This document shows positions 50,430 through 61,435 of a stretch of 64,000 nt of DNA, piece by piece (position 1 is the stretch's first letter; each line of letters opens with the position of its first letter). The translations under genes were made by a program, and so were the position numbers. Source of the stretch: Piezodorus guildinii. Lineage: Eukaryota > Arthropoda > Insecta > Hemiptera > Pentatomidae. The notes beneath the pieces were generated by a model. That model saw nothing but the letters and a program-made list of their open reading frames with translations. It ran no database searches and had not been told where the DNA came from. The DNA lies in contig CM041292.1 of assembly GCA_023052935.1 (NCBI GenBank), forward strand, positions 91,557,169-91,621,168, read 5' to 3'.

Positions 50430-53400
50430 TTTTCATATAATATAAATTTTTCAGGATATACTCATGAAAATAATAAGAAGGAACTGAACATTTTCAAAAA
50501 CCAAAATTAAATTTATAAAGTATAACCATTAAAATGCATCACACAGAATCAAAACAAGCACATTATTAAGGGCAATAATTTTTTTTGCAATTAATACTTC
50601 AAAATTATAATGATAATACCTTTTTATCCTATCGATTTCGGCCAGAAATATTTGTAACTGAGCCAGTCTCACTTCTGTTCTCTTTGGATTATATAAAAGA
50701 TGCGTGTTAGCCACAAGAAACTTCTTTCCATTTTTTTCTAATTTGGCAATCAAACCAACATTATCCCGTGAAGCCAGCTGGACAACAGCTAAAACATATA
50801 AGTAACAAAAAGTGCTTAATGAACTATATAACAATTACTAGACACGATAAAAACAAAAAGACAGAGATATTTCTTTTGTATTACTTAGAAACCTGATTTT
50901 CTAGTCTTTCAAAATTTATTAGTCTGAATCCAAAAATAAAATTTCCTCAGTATGATACAACAGTTGACCATAGAATGAATTGTAGAAGTTATTAGAAGAA
51001 ACTTATTAAGTGCGACCTCTTTAAAGATATTTCTTGTTAATCATGGCTTTATACACGATACTTCTCATCATGAAGTTATCCGCTGTTATTAAAACCTTTC
51101 ATAAGCCAAGTTTCTTTAAAATATATTGAAGCCTTGCATCTATGGCTCAGAATGAAGATTCCTTCATTCCATTTCTTGAAAGTTTTTTAAAAATATTTTT
51201 ATATTTCTCTACAACTTTCTTGTACTATTAGTTGTCTGCAAGTATTATTCAATTTAAACAACTGATTTTAGATTGTTCTGATATTGAAATAATTAGTGAA
51301 ATCCATCTTCCAATTATACTCCTTTGAAAATTTAATTTTAATATTACATATTTTTTAACTTTCTCATCAATAATTAATTATTTCAATTTTGAATTGGCTG
51401 GGAATCGGCTATTGGAGGAACCTGGCTGCGAACACCAGAATGGTAGAGAAAAGTAGTGGCAGAGAATAAGGTTCTACAAGGATTGTAGCAAACATTGAAG
51501 AAAAATTGAAAATGAGTTATGTTTATATAAATTGTCAGGTGGAAAAAAAAAAAAAAAAAAAAAAATTGAGATAAATAAAAAAAATAATTAAATAATTTCT
51601 CTTATAATGAAATATCAATAGACTTTATTAAAAAACAAAACAATTAATTTACCTGGTTGCTTGAATTCTACAGTTTCTGACTCAATCAATTTAATAACAG
51701 GTACTTTAAAAAATATTGCGAGTCCGTCAGGTCTGAATCCAGTTTTCATTTTGGTCACACCTTGATAACCTATACAAATATTGACATAAAAATATAAAAT
51801 AAATATTATAAAATACAATTTGTGTTTCATCAAAGGATGATTAAATTACTAAAAGGAATTAGTCCGGGTGGTGGTCAGTGAATGAAACAATTGAGTAGTT
51901 TTAACAGTTTATTTTTTGCCAATGTATCAACCCCCATTGTGTGTCATCATCATCATGGGGCGTATTGTAGGCGAAAGGAAACAAATTTAAAAATTTAGTT
52001 TCCATCCACCTACAACACGCCCTGATGATGACCCACCACCCCTGAATTGTTTTATTCACCGACCGCCACCCGGACTATTTCCTTTTAGTAATTCTTAACG
52101 GTCAACTAATTATATCCACGAAGATTAAATTAATTTCCCAAAAATAATAGAGTTTAGATTTTCCATAAGCCGTATTTTTCAATTGAAAATTATGATTATT
52201 GCTAACAATGTTTTAAGGGGAATGCCCATATTCAGGTCTCTTGATGAATAAGAAAGATCATGACCATTTCCATTTGACACATTTGTTTTTGTAAATATTT
52301 TTCATGAGAATCAGAAGAAATAATATACAGCGATATTATCATGAACAAAGGGAAGATGATTGTAAAACCTTGCTCTGAGATACTGCTGAAGATGGGCACT
52401 TATTCCAAAATATTATGAGCAACTGTAATTTTCAATAAAATGTGTTTTATGAGAATGCTTTCTGTGGAATAAAGCCATTCAAAATATCAGCTATGATAAT
52501 ATTCAGTTAATTATTTTAAATATTTTTTTTTTATCATAAAAGGACCGAGGACGGATTGTTACAACTATCGTGGGATCTCTCTTCTCCCAGTATGTTATAA
52601 ATATTCTCATAGATACTAACAAGCCAAATCACGGAAGCGCTGAGGAAATTATCGGAGACTACCAAAGTGGTTTTAGGCGGAATCGCTCGACTATTGATCA
52701 AATATTTTCCTTATGTCAAATATTAGAGGAAAAGTTGGAATACAGTAGTCCATCAATTCTATATAGATTTTAAAAAGGCTATTGATTCTATAGACTGTCA
52801 GAAGCTGTGTATCATCATGATTGAGCAGGGGAAACCTAAAAAGTTAGTAAACCTAGTAGAGATGAGTTTGTCGGAAACATTTCATAAAGTTAGAATCGGT
52901 CATAATTGCTCCGAGAAATTTGAGGTGTGATCGGGTTTGAAATAGGGTGACTCCCTTTCACCTGTGTTATTTAATATAGCTTTAGAATATGTCATAGAAA
53001 AGGAGACGTGTACCGAGAAAGGTTTAAATATGGGTGATAAGATTCCAGTTTTGGGGTATGCCGATGATTTGGTACTGCTAGGTGAAGACAAGGAAATCAT
53101 ACAACTAAATACAAGTATGTTAATAAAACCCAGTAAAGAAATAGGACTTAAATTAAATACTGATAAGACGAAATATATTATTAGTAGTAGAAACGGTGGC
53201 GATCTTGGTGATATTGATATATCAGGGCATACTTTTGAACACGCAGAGAAATTCAAGTATTTAGGTTCAATGATAACAAGAAAAAATGAAATCCAGGAGA
53301 AAATAAAGTCCCGGTTAAAATTGATAAAACTATTGTTCTTCCGATGTTCCTTTACAAGTATGAAAAGTGGCCGCTTACTTTGAAGGATGAACAACATCTC

Positions 53401-56400
53401 AAGGTTTTCGAAAATAAGGTACAACGTAAACTATTTGATCCTTAGAGAGATGAAGCCACTGGGGAGTTTAAAAGGTTGCGCAATGCAGATTTGTGGTGCT
53501 TATACCTTGTGAATATAATTGAGTTGATAGCATCGCGGAGACTTAAATGGGTGAGTAAAGTTTTTGGGCTCAATGAGGAACGGATTCCGAGAAAGTTGAA
53601 AGGTAGGCCGAAGCATCGATGGGAGGAGATTGCGTTAAGGCTGATCAGGAGGGCTTGGGCTTGAACAGTGATCATTGGAAGAGTCTGTGTAGGCAAGATT
53701 GGGTGGTATCGGCATCGAACCTTCGGGTTCGGTAAGCTTATTATTATAATTATAATAAACTACAGAATCAAATATATACAAATATTTTTTCCTGTCTAAG
53801 ATCAAATAAAACGAAATATTAAATTTAAATGACAAGCTTACCATAGCGTTCTAAAGTTTTATAAAATGTTGGAATATGATTCCCTTCAACTTCTTGAAGG
53901 CAAAGAACCTGAAATAAGAAGAAAAGATTCATAATAAACAATTTCCCTAATTTTTTGCAGTAGCTATTTCTAAGGTTCATAACATTAAAAATTGAATTAC
54001 AGAATTTAAAAACTATATTTTTTCTGTATATTTTACAATGTTGACCATATAAGTAAGGGAGTGGTATTCATCGGATCAAAATTTTTAAGATAATTTTGAA
54101 ATGCAATGTTGTAAAATAATTTTTATTCTGGGTAATTTTGTTCCCTAAAAATAGCTAACAATAAACAGAATAAGTAGAGTTTGTCTTAGTTTTATGCATT
54201 AGGAACCCACAATCAAACCATGTAAGAAAAATACAAATGCTGCAAATTATTACACAATGGTTTATTATTTCCAAATAGCTATATTAGGATATAACTGTTT
54301 ATGTAGCTGCTAATCTTTTCGATTTTTCTCTATGTTCAATAATAACCTAGTTTTGGTGGAATTACATATATTATAATTAGTGACTTGAATATATTGATTA
54401 ACTTATTTTTCTTTTCTGTTTATGTTGTTGCTTTACTGAATCTAAAACTCTATACAATTTTTTCTTTATTTAATTTTTTAAAGGGTCATTTTTTTTTTCA
54501 TCATATTTGGTTAGTTTAATATTTTCCTTGAAAATAATGTATAAATGAAAATTTTAAAACATAAAAGTCTATATGGATTGAAAAAAATAAGTTTCAATAA
54601 CAACTATCCTTTACTTACTTCAGGATTAACTGCTAGTATTTCCGCAAGAATTATTTGGCTCCTATAACTCCAACTCAATACTCTTGGAGATTGCTTTTCA
54701 TAAAGATAGTGATGCTGTTCCAACAAAGTCTGAGAGAGAACATTGTAGCTCATTACTTTTAGAGTTATTTCCATGCCTAAAAGGTTAAAATAAAATAAAA
54801 TTATAGTAAATTATAAACTGGATTTCAGGTATTTTATTTATACTGTAAAGGAAAAATCATAAACAAACAAAACAAAAAACAAACAGAATAAAAGTCATTA
54901 ACCGGAAGTTAATTAATTATAGTGGTATTAGAAGTATCATAAAGTATTATCTAGATTTAACTGTAATTTCGGAGTAGAGATTTGGGGCTCCACTAAACCA
55001 TCAAATTCCTCCTGTCTCCAATCCTTACAATCAAAAATCCTTTGAAAAATCCTCAATTCTCCTTATTTCATCACAAATAAAATCATCCATAAAGACCTTA
55101 ACATTCCCTATGTTGCTGACTTGGTGCGAACCAGGTACCACTCCTTGCATGACAAACTCCATTCCCACTCTAACCCACTAGTTTCAATCCTTGCTTCCTC
55201 TACAATCCCTGATAATCCTCTGAGGCGTCTGAAAAGAAGATGGCCCCGAGACCTTCTAGTTTTAACATAGTCTTTGGAGAGCTGCCAATGGGTAGTATCC
55301 CCACATGTGAATCATGATATTTATATCTTGTATCTCATTTACTAGATGTATATGATGCATAACGATGTTTTTAGATGAATGTACGTCCAAAACTATTGAA
55401 TAAGTGTCCTGAAGTTTATTCCAATTCCAATAGATTCATAATTTTTTTAAGCATGAAAATGGTTTGATAAGAAACTCTGTATCTTGTTTTCTAATTCTGA
55501 TTTTGTTGTTCTTGGGTTAGTTTAAAAACATTTTATTATAAAATAAAAAATAGTTTTTTTTTTTTTGTTTAAGGATAACCTAAAAAAGAGTAAAATGAAA
55601 AGCAAAAAATTGAAATTTTACAGATAAATACGCCTATAACTCAGTTGTTTTTGAGGATAGAGAAAAATATGTAGAGAGTGTTAGAATCAGTAAAATGCGA
55701 TAAAGGAAATAAAAACATGTTGATCGATAAATTCAAGTCACAAATTTTAATAGACGTAATTTTACCAAAATTCGGTTATTAGAAATAGAGAGCAATCGAA
55801 AAGATTAGCAGCTATAAACAGATATATCCTAATACAGTTAGGAAATAATAAACTATTATGTAATAATTTGCAGCATTTTTAGATATAATAATGAACCTTT
55901 GTAATCAACCAAAATAAAAAAATACCCTCTACCTTCAAAATTTGAGATCTTACTTTTCAAAATAGGTGGAACCCATTTACCATCATTTAATGGTGTGAGA
56001 ATGGTTGACTGTGTGTATATATTGGGGAGAAGTTAATTCTGGGTGCAGTGATCAAATCACTTAATTAATTAGAATTTATTTGTGCCAACGTTAAGGCTTT
56101 CTTCAGGACAATTGAAGGTGGGAGATCATAACAATGAAAAATTAAGAAATTATCTTATGACAGTACCATCATTTAAGCATCTAACATTAATAATTTGTAG
56201 AGCAAATAAATATAAAAATAAATAAATTATCAAAAAATGTGTTAAGTATATTTAAATGCTTGATATAGAATGGAATGGAAATCCACTGGTTTCGAAATTT
56301 GATGAGCCAGGACCTGTTATATGTTGTGGAACAATGATCTAAAGTATATAAATATGAGAAAATACATTTTTACTTTCACTTACCTATATATGAAATAAAT

Positions 56401-59400
56401 AGTAAGGGAAATTATTGCTATCGTGAAAATTTTTGAATTCCAGTTTTCAACGGAAATACTGGCTTTAGGGTCCTCTGAGTCCAAATAACCAAGTCCAGCA
56501 AAAAGGTCTGTGTGTGTGTGTGTGGTAACTCAAGTGCAAAAATGAAAAGTCGTACGGAACTGAAATTTCATATTTAAGACTATTATACATTTGAGATGTT
56601 ACAGCAACGTTTTCACTAAAATCGGCTGACTGGAAGTCCTACTTTATCCTATGCATTTAGCACTCTTTAAGATTTTCTCAAAAATGGCTCTAACGATTTT
56701 GATTAAACTCGCTATATCGATGTAAAATTTAATGGGCTTTAATATAATGTAGGTTTTATTCTGATTGACATAGTCTGATGGGGCTTTAATGCAGATATTT
56801 TAAATTTTCTTCCTCTAAAGTATCTTTAATTATGTATATTCCATAAAAATAAGTATATCATCTTAAACTAACTGAATCTCATAGATAATATTATAACATA
56901 TTAATTTAATAGAACACATCTTTCTATAAAAATCAAATGTAAATAATTCTTTAACAATTTATTTTTGTTTCTAATTTTTTTTTAAAATTCTTAAATTGAT
57001 ATTAATAACTGAGATAAGTGAAAGTCGTGTGTTGCGTGCACCAGATTTTTTAATCATAATTCTTGAAACTTATCGTTATTTACAGACATATATGTAAATA
57101 GTAAGTAACTTATTTTCTGAATTCGGATAGACTAGTTGTAGTACATTCTGATAGATCTATTATATATTGAACCATCAGTTTCATAATTATTTCATTTTAA
57201 ATAATTCAATCTTTGTTATATGTTACAAAAAATACATGTACATGATTTGACGTTGGTAAGAGACTAGCCCAAGATGTAATAAAATATGAGTCAATGCATC
57301 AATCTGTATGCTTTGAATAAAGGGACAATTCTATAATATTTCTTTAATATGCACTCATTCTATTACCAAGATTTCAGACGAAGATGTGAAGGACTTCTTC
57401 TATATGAAGATCTTGAAAGATGTTTGAACAGTTAAAATTAATATATTTTAAAATCCATTAACTCTTCCAGTGAAACATGATTATATTACTTTCAGTTATG
57501 GAGTATGAAGCCAGAACAGTAATAAATGGAATTTGTCATATATTTAATAAATAGACCAGGTATTTGTATTAGTTGTTCATACTTGATATATTTAATCATT
57601 TGTTTTTACCCTATGGTTTGGAGCAAAGCTCAACCAACACCCTACCAAAGGTGATTTTTTTTTTAATTATGCCTTCCATTTCGACTTCCACCATAAGGGA
57701 TCTGGCAGTCCAGTACCACTTCGATCTGGAAGGGGTTTCACCTCTTATTTTTTGTAATCGGGGGCCTACTTCTAGATGTGCTGCATCCATTTCACTATTT
57801 GCATGACAAAGGCAGCAAAGTGGAGACTCGACCACTCCGATCCGATGCAAGTGTTTTGCTAGGTAGTCATGGCCAGTAATCATTCGGAACTGTGCAACAG
57901 CATCTTTTCTCCTCAAATCTAATGGTATCCGCTTTTCTTCTATAAGGAGTTTGGCCCAGTGTTTGTTGAACGAACTGAGCTTTTGAGAATCCATTAGTAG
58001 AGCATGATATACCCTCTTAACTTCATCTCTAGCTCTAAGATAGAAAATTCGATGGTCCAACTGTTCCGAAGCTGCACCTTCTTTTGCAAGCTTGTCGGCT
58101 ACTTCATTTCCATGGTCACCACAGTGGCCGGGTACCCATTGGAAAACCACCTGCCTACCTTGTTGAAGCAGCTGTTCAATTTTAAATTGGCAGTTCACTA
58201 TGTCATTCTCTTGAGATGCATTTGGCTGCGTAAAATGGTAGTAGTCGTTATTGTTAACATTTTAATCATAATTTAAACTGTGAAATTATGGTAGAGTATT
58301 TTCTTGCATGAAAATGCTTGTCTTGGATACTCTCTCGACCTTCCATTTAGAGATTATGATTTTTTTTTAGACACCTAGACCACTAAATTTCACGGCAACA
58401 AATTAAATGAACCAAGGGAATCAGAAAACGCGCATTTGAAATTAATTAGATTCTAAAGATGGGAATGGAAAATTGGAAAATATAAATTAATAGCAGTGGA
58501 GACTGTTTTGATTAAATGAAAAAGTTGTAAATCTTCCTTTTTAAACCAAAATCCTGCATCATTACCTGGACAACCCAATATTTTAAGGTTATGGGTCAAT
58601 CCATTTGAAATTGTCATATTTAAATTTATTTTCCTGCTCAACATTTTTGATTTTCATGTTTTTTTCACTAATCATTCTCTACTCTTTCCTGAAAAAAACA
58701 TTTTTCTGGCTTATACTTTTAGTTTCGCAATTTTGTCAGCTTCTCGGCTGAAAATGTGCTAGAAAAACCCTTTTAGCTCTGGTAATTTTGCAGTTATCAA
58801 TTCAAAATAAAAACTAACAATACAATGTTTTAAACAATTAAACTTTTTTTTCTCCTATTAAAAGATCTTAGGGAGACTGCTGGGTTTGAACCCTCGACCT
58901 TGGGCACAGAAGGCTGTTATGCTCACCACGAAACTACAGGTGACTCCAATGTTACTGTTTTCAGAATGTAGCAACGTTTTCTGTTATTTTTATAAATAGA
59001 CCAATATAACAGAAAAGAGTCTAACATCCAAAGAAACAGTAGTCAAAGAGATAAGAAAGATGAGTTTTTCAAGAAAATGATATGGTACATTATTAAAAAA
59101 AAAGAATTATTTCAAGCAATTCAAGAATGAAAATATAGATTGATTAAAATGAATTTACTTCTGAAAAAAATAAATTGAAGAAGAAAGAAAGACAGACAGA
59201 ATATGAAAGTAACGTGATATATCACTAATAAAGGTGTCAAAAATCTCATGTTTACCAAGTTTTAAGTTGAGATATTTTACACCTAATAACATTTAATGAT
59301 CACAATACCTGCTGAAAAAATAAATAAATAAAATGAAAAGAAAACGAAAAAATACCTGAACTAAATTGTGAATAATTAATTTTCAAAGTTTCATCCACAG

Positions 59401-59885
59401 ATTCATATCGCCTCAGAGTTTCTATTTGTCCGGAGGCTGAAAAAAATGGATTTTTGTCATTAATCATAAAATTACATTAATCCAAACCAAACCAAACAAC
59501 TTAGATACTTTTTTCTAATTTGGTGGCTTCAGGTACAGGAACAAATGGCCACTAATTTAAGTAAATCATTAGTAATCCAAAACTGAAAACACACTGAAGT
59601 ACCTGGAAAGACTCCATTATCTGTTGAAGTGAGATTTCCACCTGTTGAGATGTAAAATGACATTTCAGAATTTATCATTTCTTTTTCAAACTTAGGTCTT
59701 GATTTAGAAGATGGAGAAGGAAGGGATTCTATATATTTAGCTAAACATTTTAATGGGGATGAATAAGAAGAGACAGCTGTTGTGAACTTAGTATGAGAGG
59801 AACAGCCAAAGATTTGAAAAAAGCCCAGCTTAAAGACAAGTCGAAAAAAGGGCTGATTTAAGTACAATCCAGAGAAATTATACAT
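44177..59885 (-). CDS. angel: Angel (CCR4d-type) EEP-family 3' exonuclease, complete
   Basis: Nine minus-strand exons join exactly in frame: 59603-59885, 59356-59436, 54619-54776, 53842-53908, 51653-51769, 50620-50788, 49354-49455, 45212-45328 and 44177-44309. They total 1,227 nt and 408 residues with a TGA stop. The fold is the endonuclease/exonuclease/phosphatase domain of the CCR4-Angel group, whose members remove poly(A) or 2',3'-cyclic phosphate ends. Expected active-site residues are all present: N133 in MSYNVLSQ, E180 in VLCLQEVEG, H265 in ANTHLLYNP, D305 and N307 in GDLNSTPDSP, and D397-H398 in PSDHLPLVGEF. An in-frame TAA lies six codons upstream of the chosen ATG at 59885. The first about 45 residues carry Phe, Leu, Arg and Lys with no acidic residue, which could be a mitochondrial presequence (inference). 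Length is between the human ANGEL2 and Drosophila angel proteins. Confidence 0.93.
44780..44990 (+). mobile_element. Possible SINE with tRNA-like head (family D)
   Basis: TATGGCTAGGATGCTACC is followed by AAAGGTTGTGAGTTCGAATC, a good box B and the same box B wording as SINE family C. No second copy of the downstream body was seen. The head does not fold as a full tRNA. Confidence 0.4.
45760..46480 (+). mobile_element. Mariner relic with internal deletion
   Basis: The N-terminal half reads METHDFRVIF, LGHSAAEAARNICKAFGEGS, VDERTIRHWFAKFSVGDTDL and KGLSAQLNASASTVSRHLK, a clear mariner DNA-binding domain. It then jumps to LSRTDYHLFRNLDNFVKGKL and the C-terminal end. The middle catalytic third is missing and stops are present. 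Angel intron 8 (numbered 5' to 3'), opposite strand. Confidence 0.9.
47480..48645 (+). mobile_element. Rep-1 interspersed element, copy 2 (longest)
   Basis: Begins AAAATCTGGTGTGGGCAACA then CGACTTTCTCTTACCTC, and ends CATATATGGGTAAGTAAAAG. Contains all landmarks of the family plus an insert near 47,770-48,070 not seen in the other copies (GCTGGCGTGGTGTTTGCATC). No coding capacity. Angel intron 7. Confidence 0.7.
49790..49915 (-). mobile_element. SINE family E, 5'-truncated
   Basis: The minus strand reads GGCTTTTAATTTGTCATTTA, TCCCCCGCCCTCACCCCC and GAAAAGCCTTCAAAGG, the same block order as the body of the element at 3,165-3,280. The tRNA-like head is absent. An A-run lies nearby at 49,718-49,738. 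Confidence 0.5.
49960..50340 (+). mobile_element. Mariner transposase relic
   Basis: Reads TIVQKWLLKFRYGDINHENQ, FDHLKRAGYTCLYDLLVSYE and NQIVTGDKIWILYKN (the conserved VTGDEKWI box with E changed to K). Multiple stops. Angel intron 6. Confidence 0.8.
50345..50440. repeat. Long perfect palindrome around an (AT)n microsatellite
   Basis: A run of about 17 A, about 27 AT units and about 8 T are bracketed by TATATGTGAA and TTTCATATAA, making one continuous self-complementary tract of about 90 bp. Confidence 0.85.
51845..52093. mobile_element. Short foldback MITE
   Basis: The ends ATTACTAAAAGGAATTAGTC / CGGGTGGTGGTCAGTGAATG and their mirror (CACCGACCGCCACCCGGACT / ATTTCCTTTTAGTAAT) are inverted repeats of about 48 bp. 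A second internal inverted pair (ATCATCATGGGGCGTATTGT with ACAACACGCCCTGATGATG) makes nearly the whole 249 bp self-complementary. Non-coding. Angel intron 4, just upstream of exon 5. Confidence 0.8.
52375..52470 (+). repeat. Possible hammerhead-like repeat
   Basis: ACTGCTGAAGATGGGCACTT, ATTCCAAAATATTATG, AATTTTCAATAAAATGTG. Spacing is like the Penelope-type ends but the core bases are altered. Weak. Confidence 0.25.
52540..53745 (+). mobile_element. Non-LTR reverse transcriptase relic
   Basis: Plus-strand RT: GDYQSGFRRNRSTIDQIFSL, KKAIDSIDCQKL, GDSLSPVLFNIALEYVIEK, then an intact catalytic box VLGYADDLVLLGEDKEI, EIGLKLNTDKTKYIISS and KFKYLGSMITRKNEIQEKIK. The 3' part reads RLKWVSKVFGLNEERIPRKL. 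A few stops and frameshifts only; the 139-residue palm segment at 52,964-53,383 is uninterrupted. Angel intron 4, opposite strand. Clade uncertain (RTE/CR1-like). Confidence 0.9.
54965..55275 (+). mobile_element. Jockey LINE 3'-end fragment, copy 2
   Basis: Reads EIWGSTKPSNSSCLQSLQSK, ILRKILNSPYFITNKIIHKD, LNIPYVADLVRTRYHSLHDK and NPLRRLKRRWPRDLL, the conserved end of Jockey ORF2. It is open over almost its whole length and close to the copy at 21,900-22,270. Angel intron 2. Confidence 0.85.
55985..56150 (-). repeat. Penelope-like terminal repeat with hammerhead-like motif, copy 4
   Basis: Minus strand: TGTCCTGAAGAAAGCC, TTAACGTTGGCAC, AAATAAATTCTAATTAATTA, GATCACTGCACCCAGAATTA and ACTTCTCCCCAATATATACA. 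Block order matches the copies at 14.8, 16.3 and 38.2 kb. Confidence 0.5.
56365..57055 (-). mobile_element. Rep-1 interspersed element, copy 3
   Basis: Minus strand begins AAAATCTGGTGCACGCAACA then CACGACTTTCACTTATCTC, and ends TATATAGGTAAGTGAAAGTA. Shares GGACTCAGAGGACCCTAAAG, GCACTTTTTGAG-like and TGTCAATCAGAATAAAACCT landmarks. Contains a TG run at 56,510. Angel intron 2. Confidence 0.7.
57600..58200 (-). mobile_element. RNase H and C-terminal end of an I-group LINE
   Basis: A continuous minus-strand reading contains the RNase H end VVFQWVPGHCGDHGNEVADK then LAKEGA, and the characteristic tail DAVAQFRMITGHDYLAKHLH, RIGVVESPLCCLCHA. RNase H after the RT occurs in the I, R1, LOA and Outcast groups of non-LTR elements. 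It has remained open for 195 codons. Angel intron 2, same strand as the host gene. Confidence 0.88.
58863..58950 (-). mobile_element. SINE family B, head only
   Basis: Minus strand: GTCACCTGTAGTTTCGTGGT, GAGCATAACAGCC and GAGGGTTCAAACCC with CAGCAGTCTCCC. It matches the head of the elements at 7,037 and 41,197; the body is absent. Confidence 0.65.
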
Positions 59886-61180
59886 AATACCATTTTTCTC
59901 TTAGAAACAGAGATTGCGACATTATCTCAAAATTGCAATACTGTTTGTTACAGGGTATTGTAAAAGGACTAATAAAAAACTTTCAGTTATCATTAGTTAA
60001 GATTTATTAATACGCATAACGGACAAACATTGTAAAAAACGATGTTTACTTCATATTACCACATATTTTAATTCCCATGATCACTTCAAACCATACAAAA
60101 AATTTTAAATAACTCATGATTCCAACTTTCCAAAAAAAAAATAATTGCACACACCGCACTAGAACCTCCCTCGGATAATTGACCCAATGTTACCAGATGA
60201 TAATACTGCCGATAATACGAACAAGAATTATCCGCCACTAATCTTGAAAATATCCGCTTTCAAGAATACTATTCGGTAATCCAGTTATCATTATATCAAA
60301 TTAAGAATTTATTTGTTTTAAATATCAAATAGTTTTATAATTTTATTGTTATACTATTTACTTATGTAACAAAGAAAATGTTCCAGAGGAATTTCAATAG
60401 TTTTCTCTACCTTTGAATACAAAACCCTTCACTTATTTTTTTATTAATAGAATGATGAAACAAATTAACGATAAATCCGCGAAAGGATAACTTATCAATA
60501 ATTATTAGTTGTTGATACAACTGATTGAACACGCATAATTTTTATTCACAACTTCAATTTTTGGCACAATCTCAGAAATTGAAATAGTTACAGATTTAAA
60601 ATTTGGAAAGAATAATCGTTTTGACAAAATAGAAACCAACTCCAAATTAAAAAAATAAAATTATCGTTCCAAATATGATCGGTCAGCAAAATATTTTACT
60701 TTAACAGTCATAATTTGAAGAGATTTTTTCTGTCGTAATGTCACTTCTTTCTGTAACAGTGTTTACACAGATTAAACTATACAGTAGAATAGGATTGAGG
60801 GTGTGTGATCAATGAACATAAACAATTTTGTTTTAAAGCTGAGGCCCTATAGCTAAAAATCAATGCAGATTAAAGCGTTTCTTTTATAGGTATTTCTTTT
60901 CATAGATCAAAACTTTCTCTCCTAAACTTAGTTCTCATGTACGTTTTACTGACATTGCTAGAGGTCTACTTTTTTACTGTTTATCAGAGACCTGTTTTCC
61001 ATTGAATATGGATTGGCGAAAATAATAGATATGTTGGGCTGTCATTGGAGTAGCTAATTATAGGTTGGTGCTATACTATAATATCTTGTATGTGAATATA
61101 CATTGACAATTTTATAAGTGATAGGAATCTACTGTTGAGGCCAAGATCCATTTTTATGAATGTCTACTCCAAGTCTATTT
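59886..61180. other. Upstream region of Angel, no gene seen
   Basis: AT-rich DNA upstream of the Angel start codon; its promoter is expected here. No protein-like block, RNA gene or clear repeat was recognised. Confidence 0.55.
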
Positions 61181-61189
61181 GAACTGGAA

Positions 61190-61435
61190 CAACTACCAGA
61201 CACTATGGAATTGGTTCCTTCTTAACCTCTGAGAATTTTGTATCTGAGTGAGCTTGTGTATGTTGCCTCAGAAACATTGGGTCAGTTCTTAAGCGACAAG
61301 TTGCTCATAAACTCTGGTGGCAAGAGAGGATTCAAGAAAGTTGTAAAAAAAAAATCATAGGAAACTAGTATTTTGTTGAAAATAAACTTGTATGGTGACA
61401 GAATATGTTATAAACTAATAAAAAATACCAGTAAA
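61190..61435 (+). repeat. Rep-2 copy 1
   Basis: GGTTCCTTCTTAACCTCTGA through TCATAAACTCTGGTGGCAAG, AGAAAGTTG, ATCATAGGAAAC, then TTTTGTTGAAAATAAACTTG and AGAATATGTTATAAACTAAT. Repeated in direct orientation at 62,325. Confidence 0.75.

Noticed and set aside
52900..53424. 174-codon minus-strand open frame
   Set aside because: Antisense shadow of the LINE reverse transcriptase, whose YADD-containing frame is on the plus strand.
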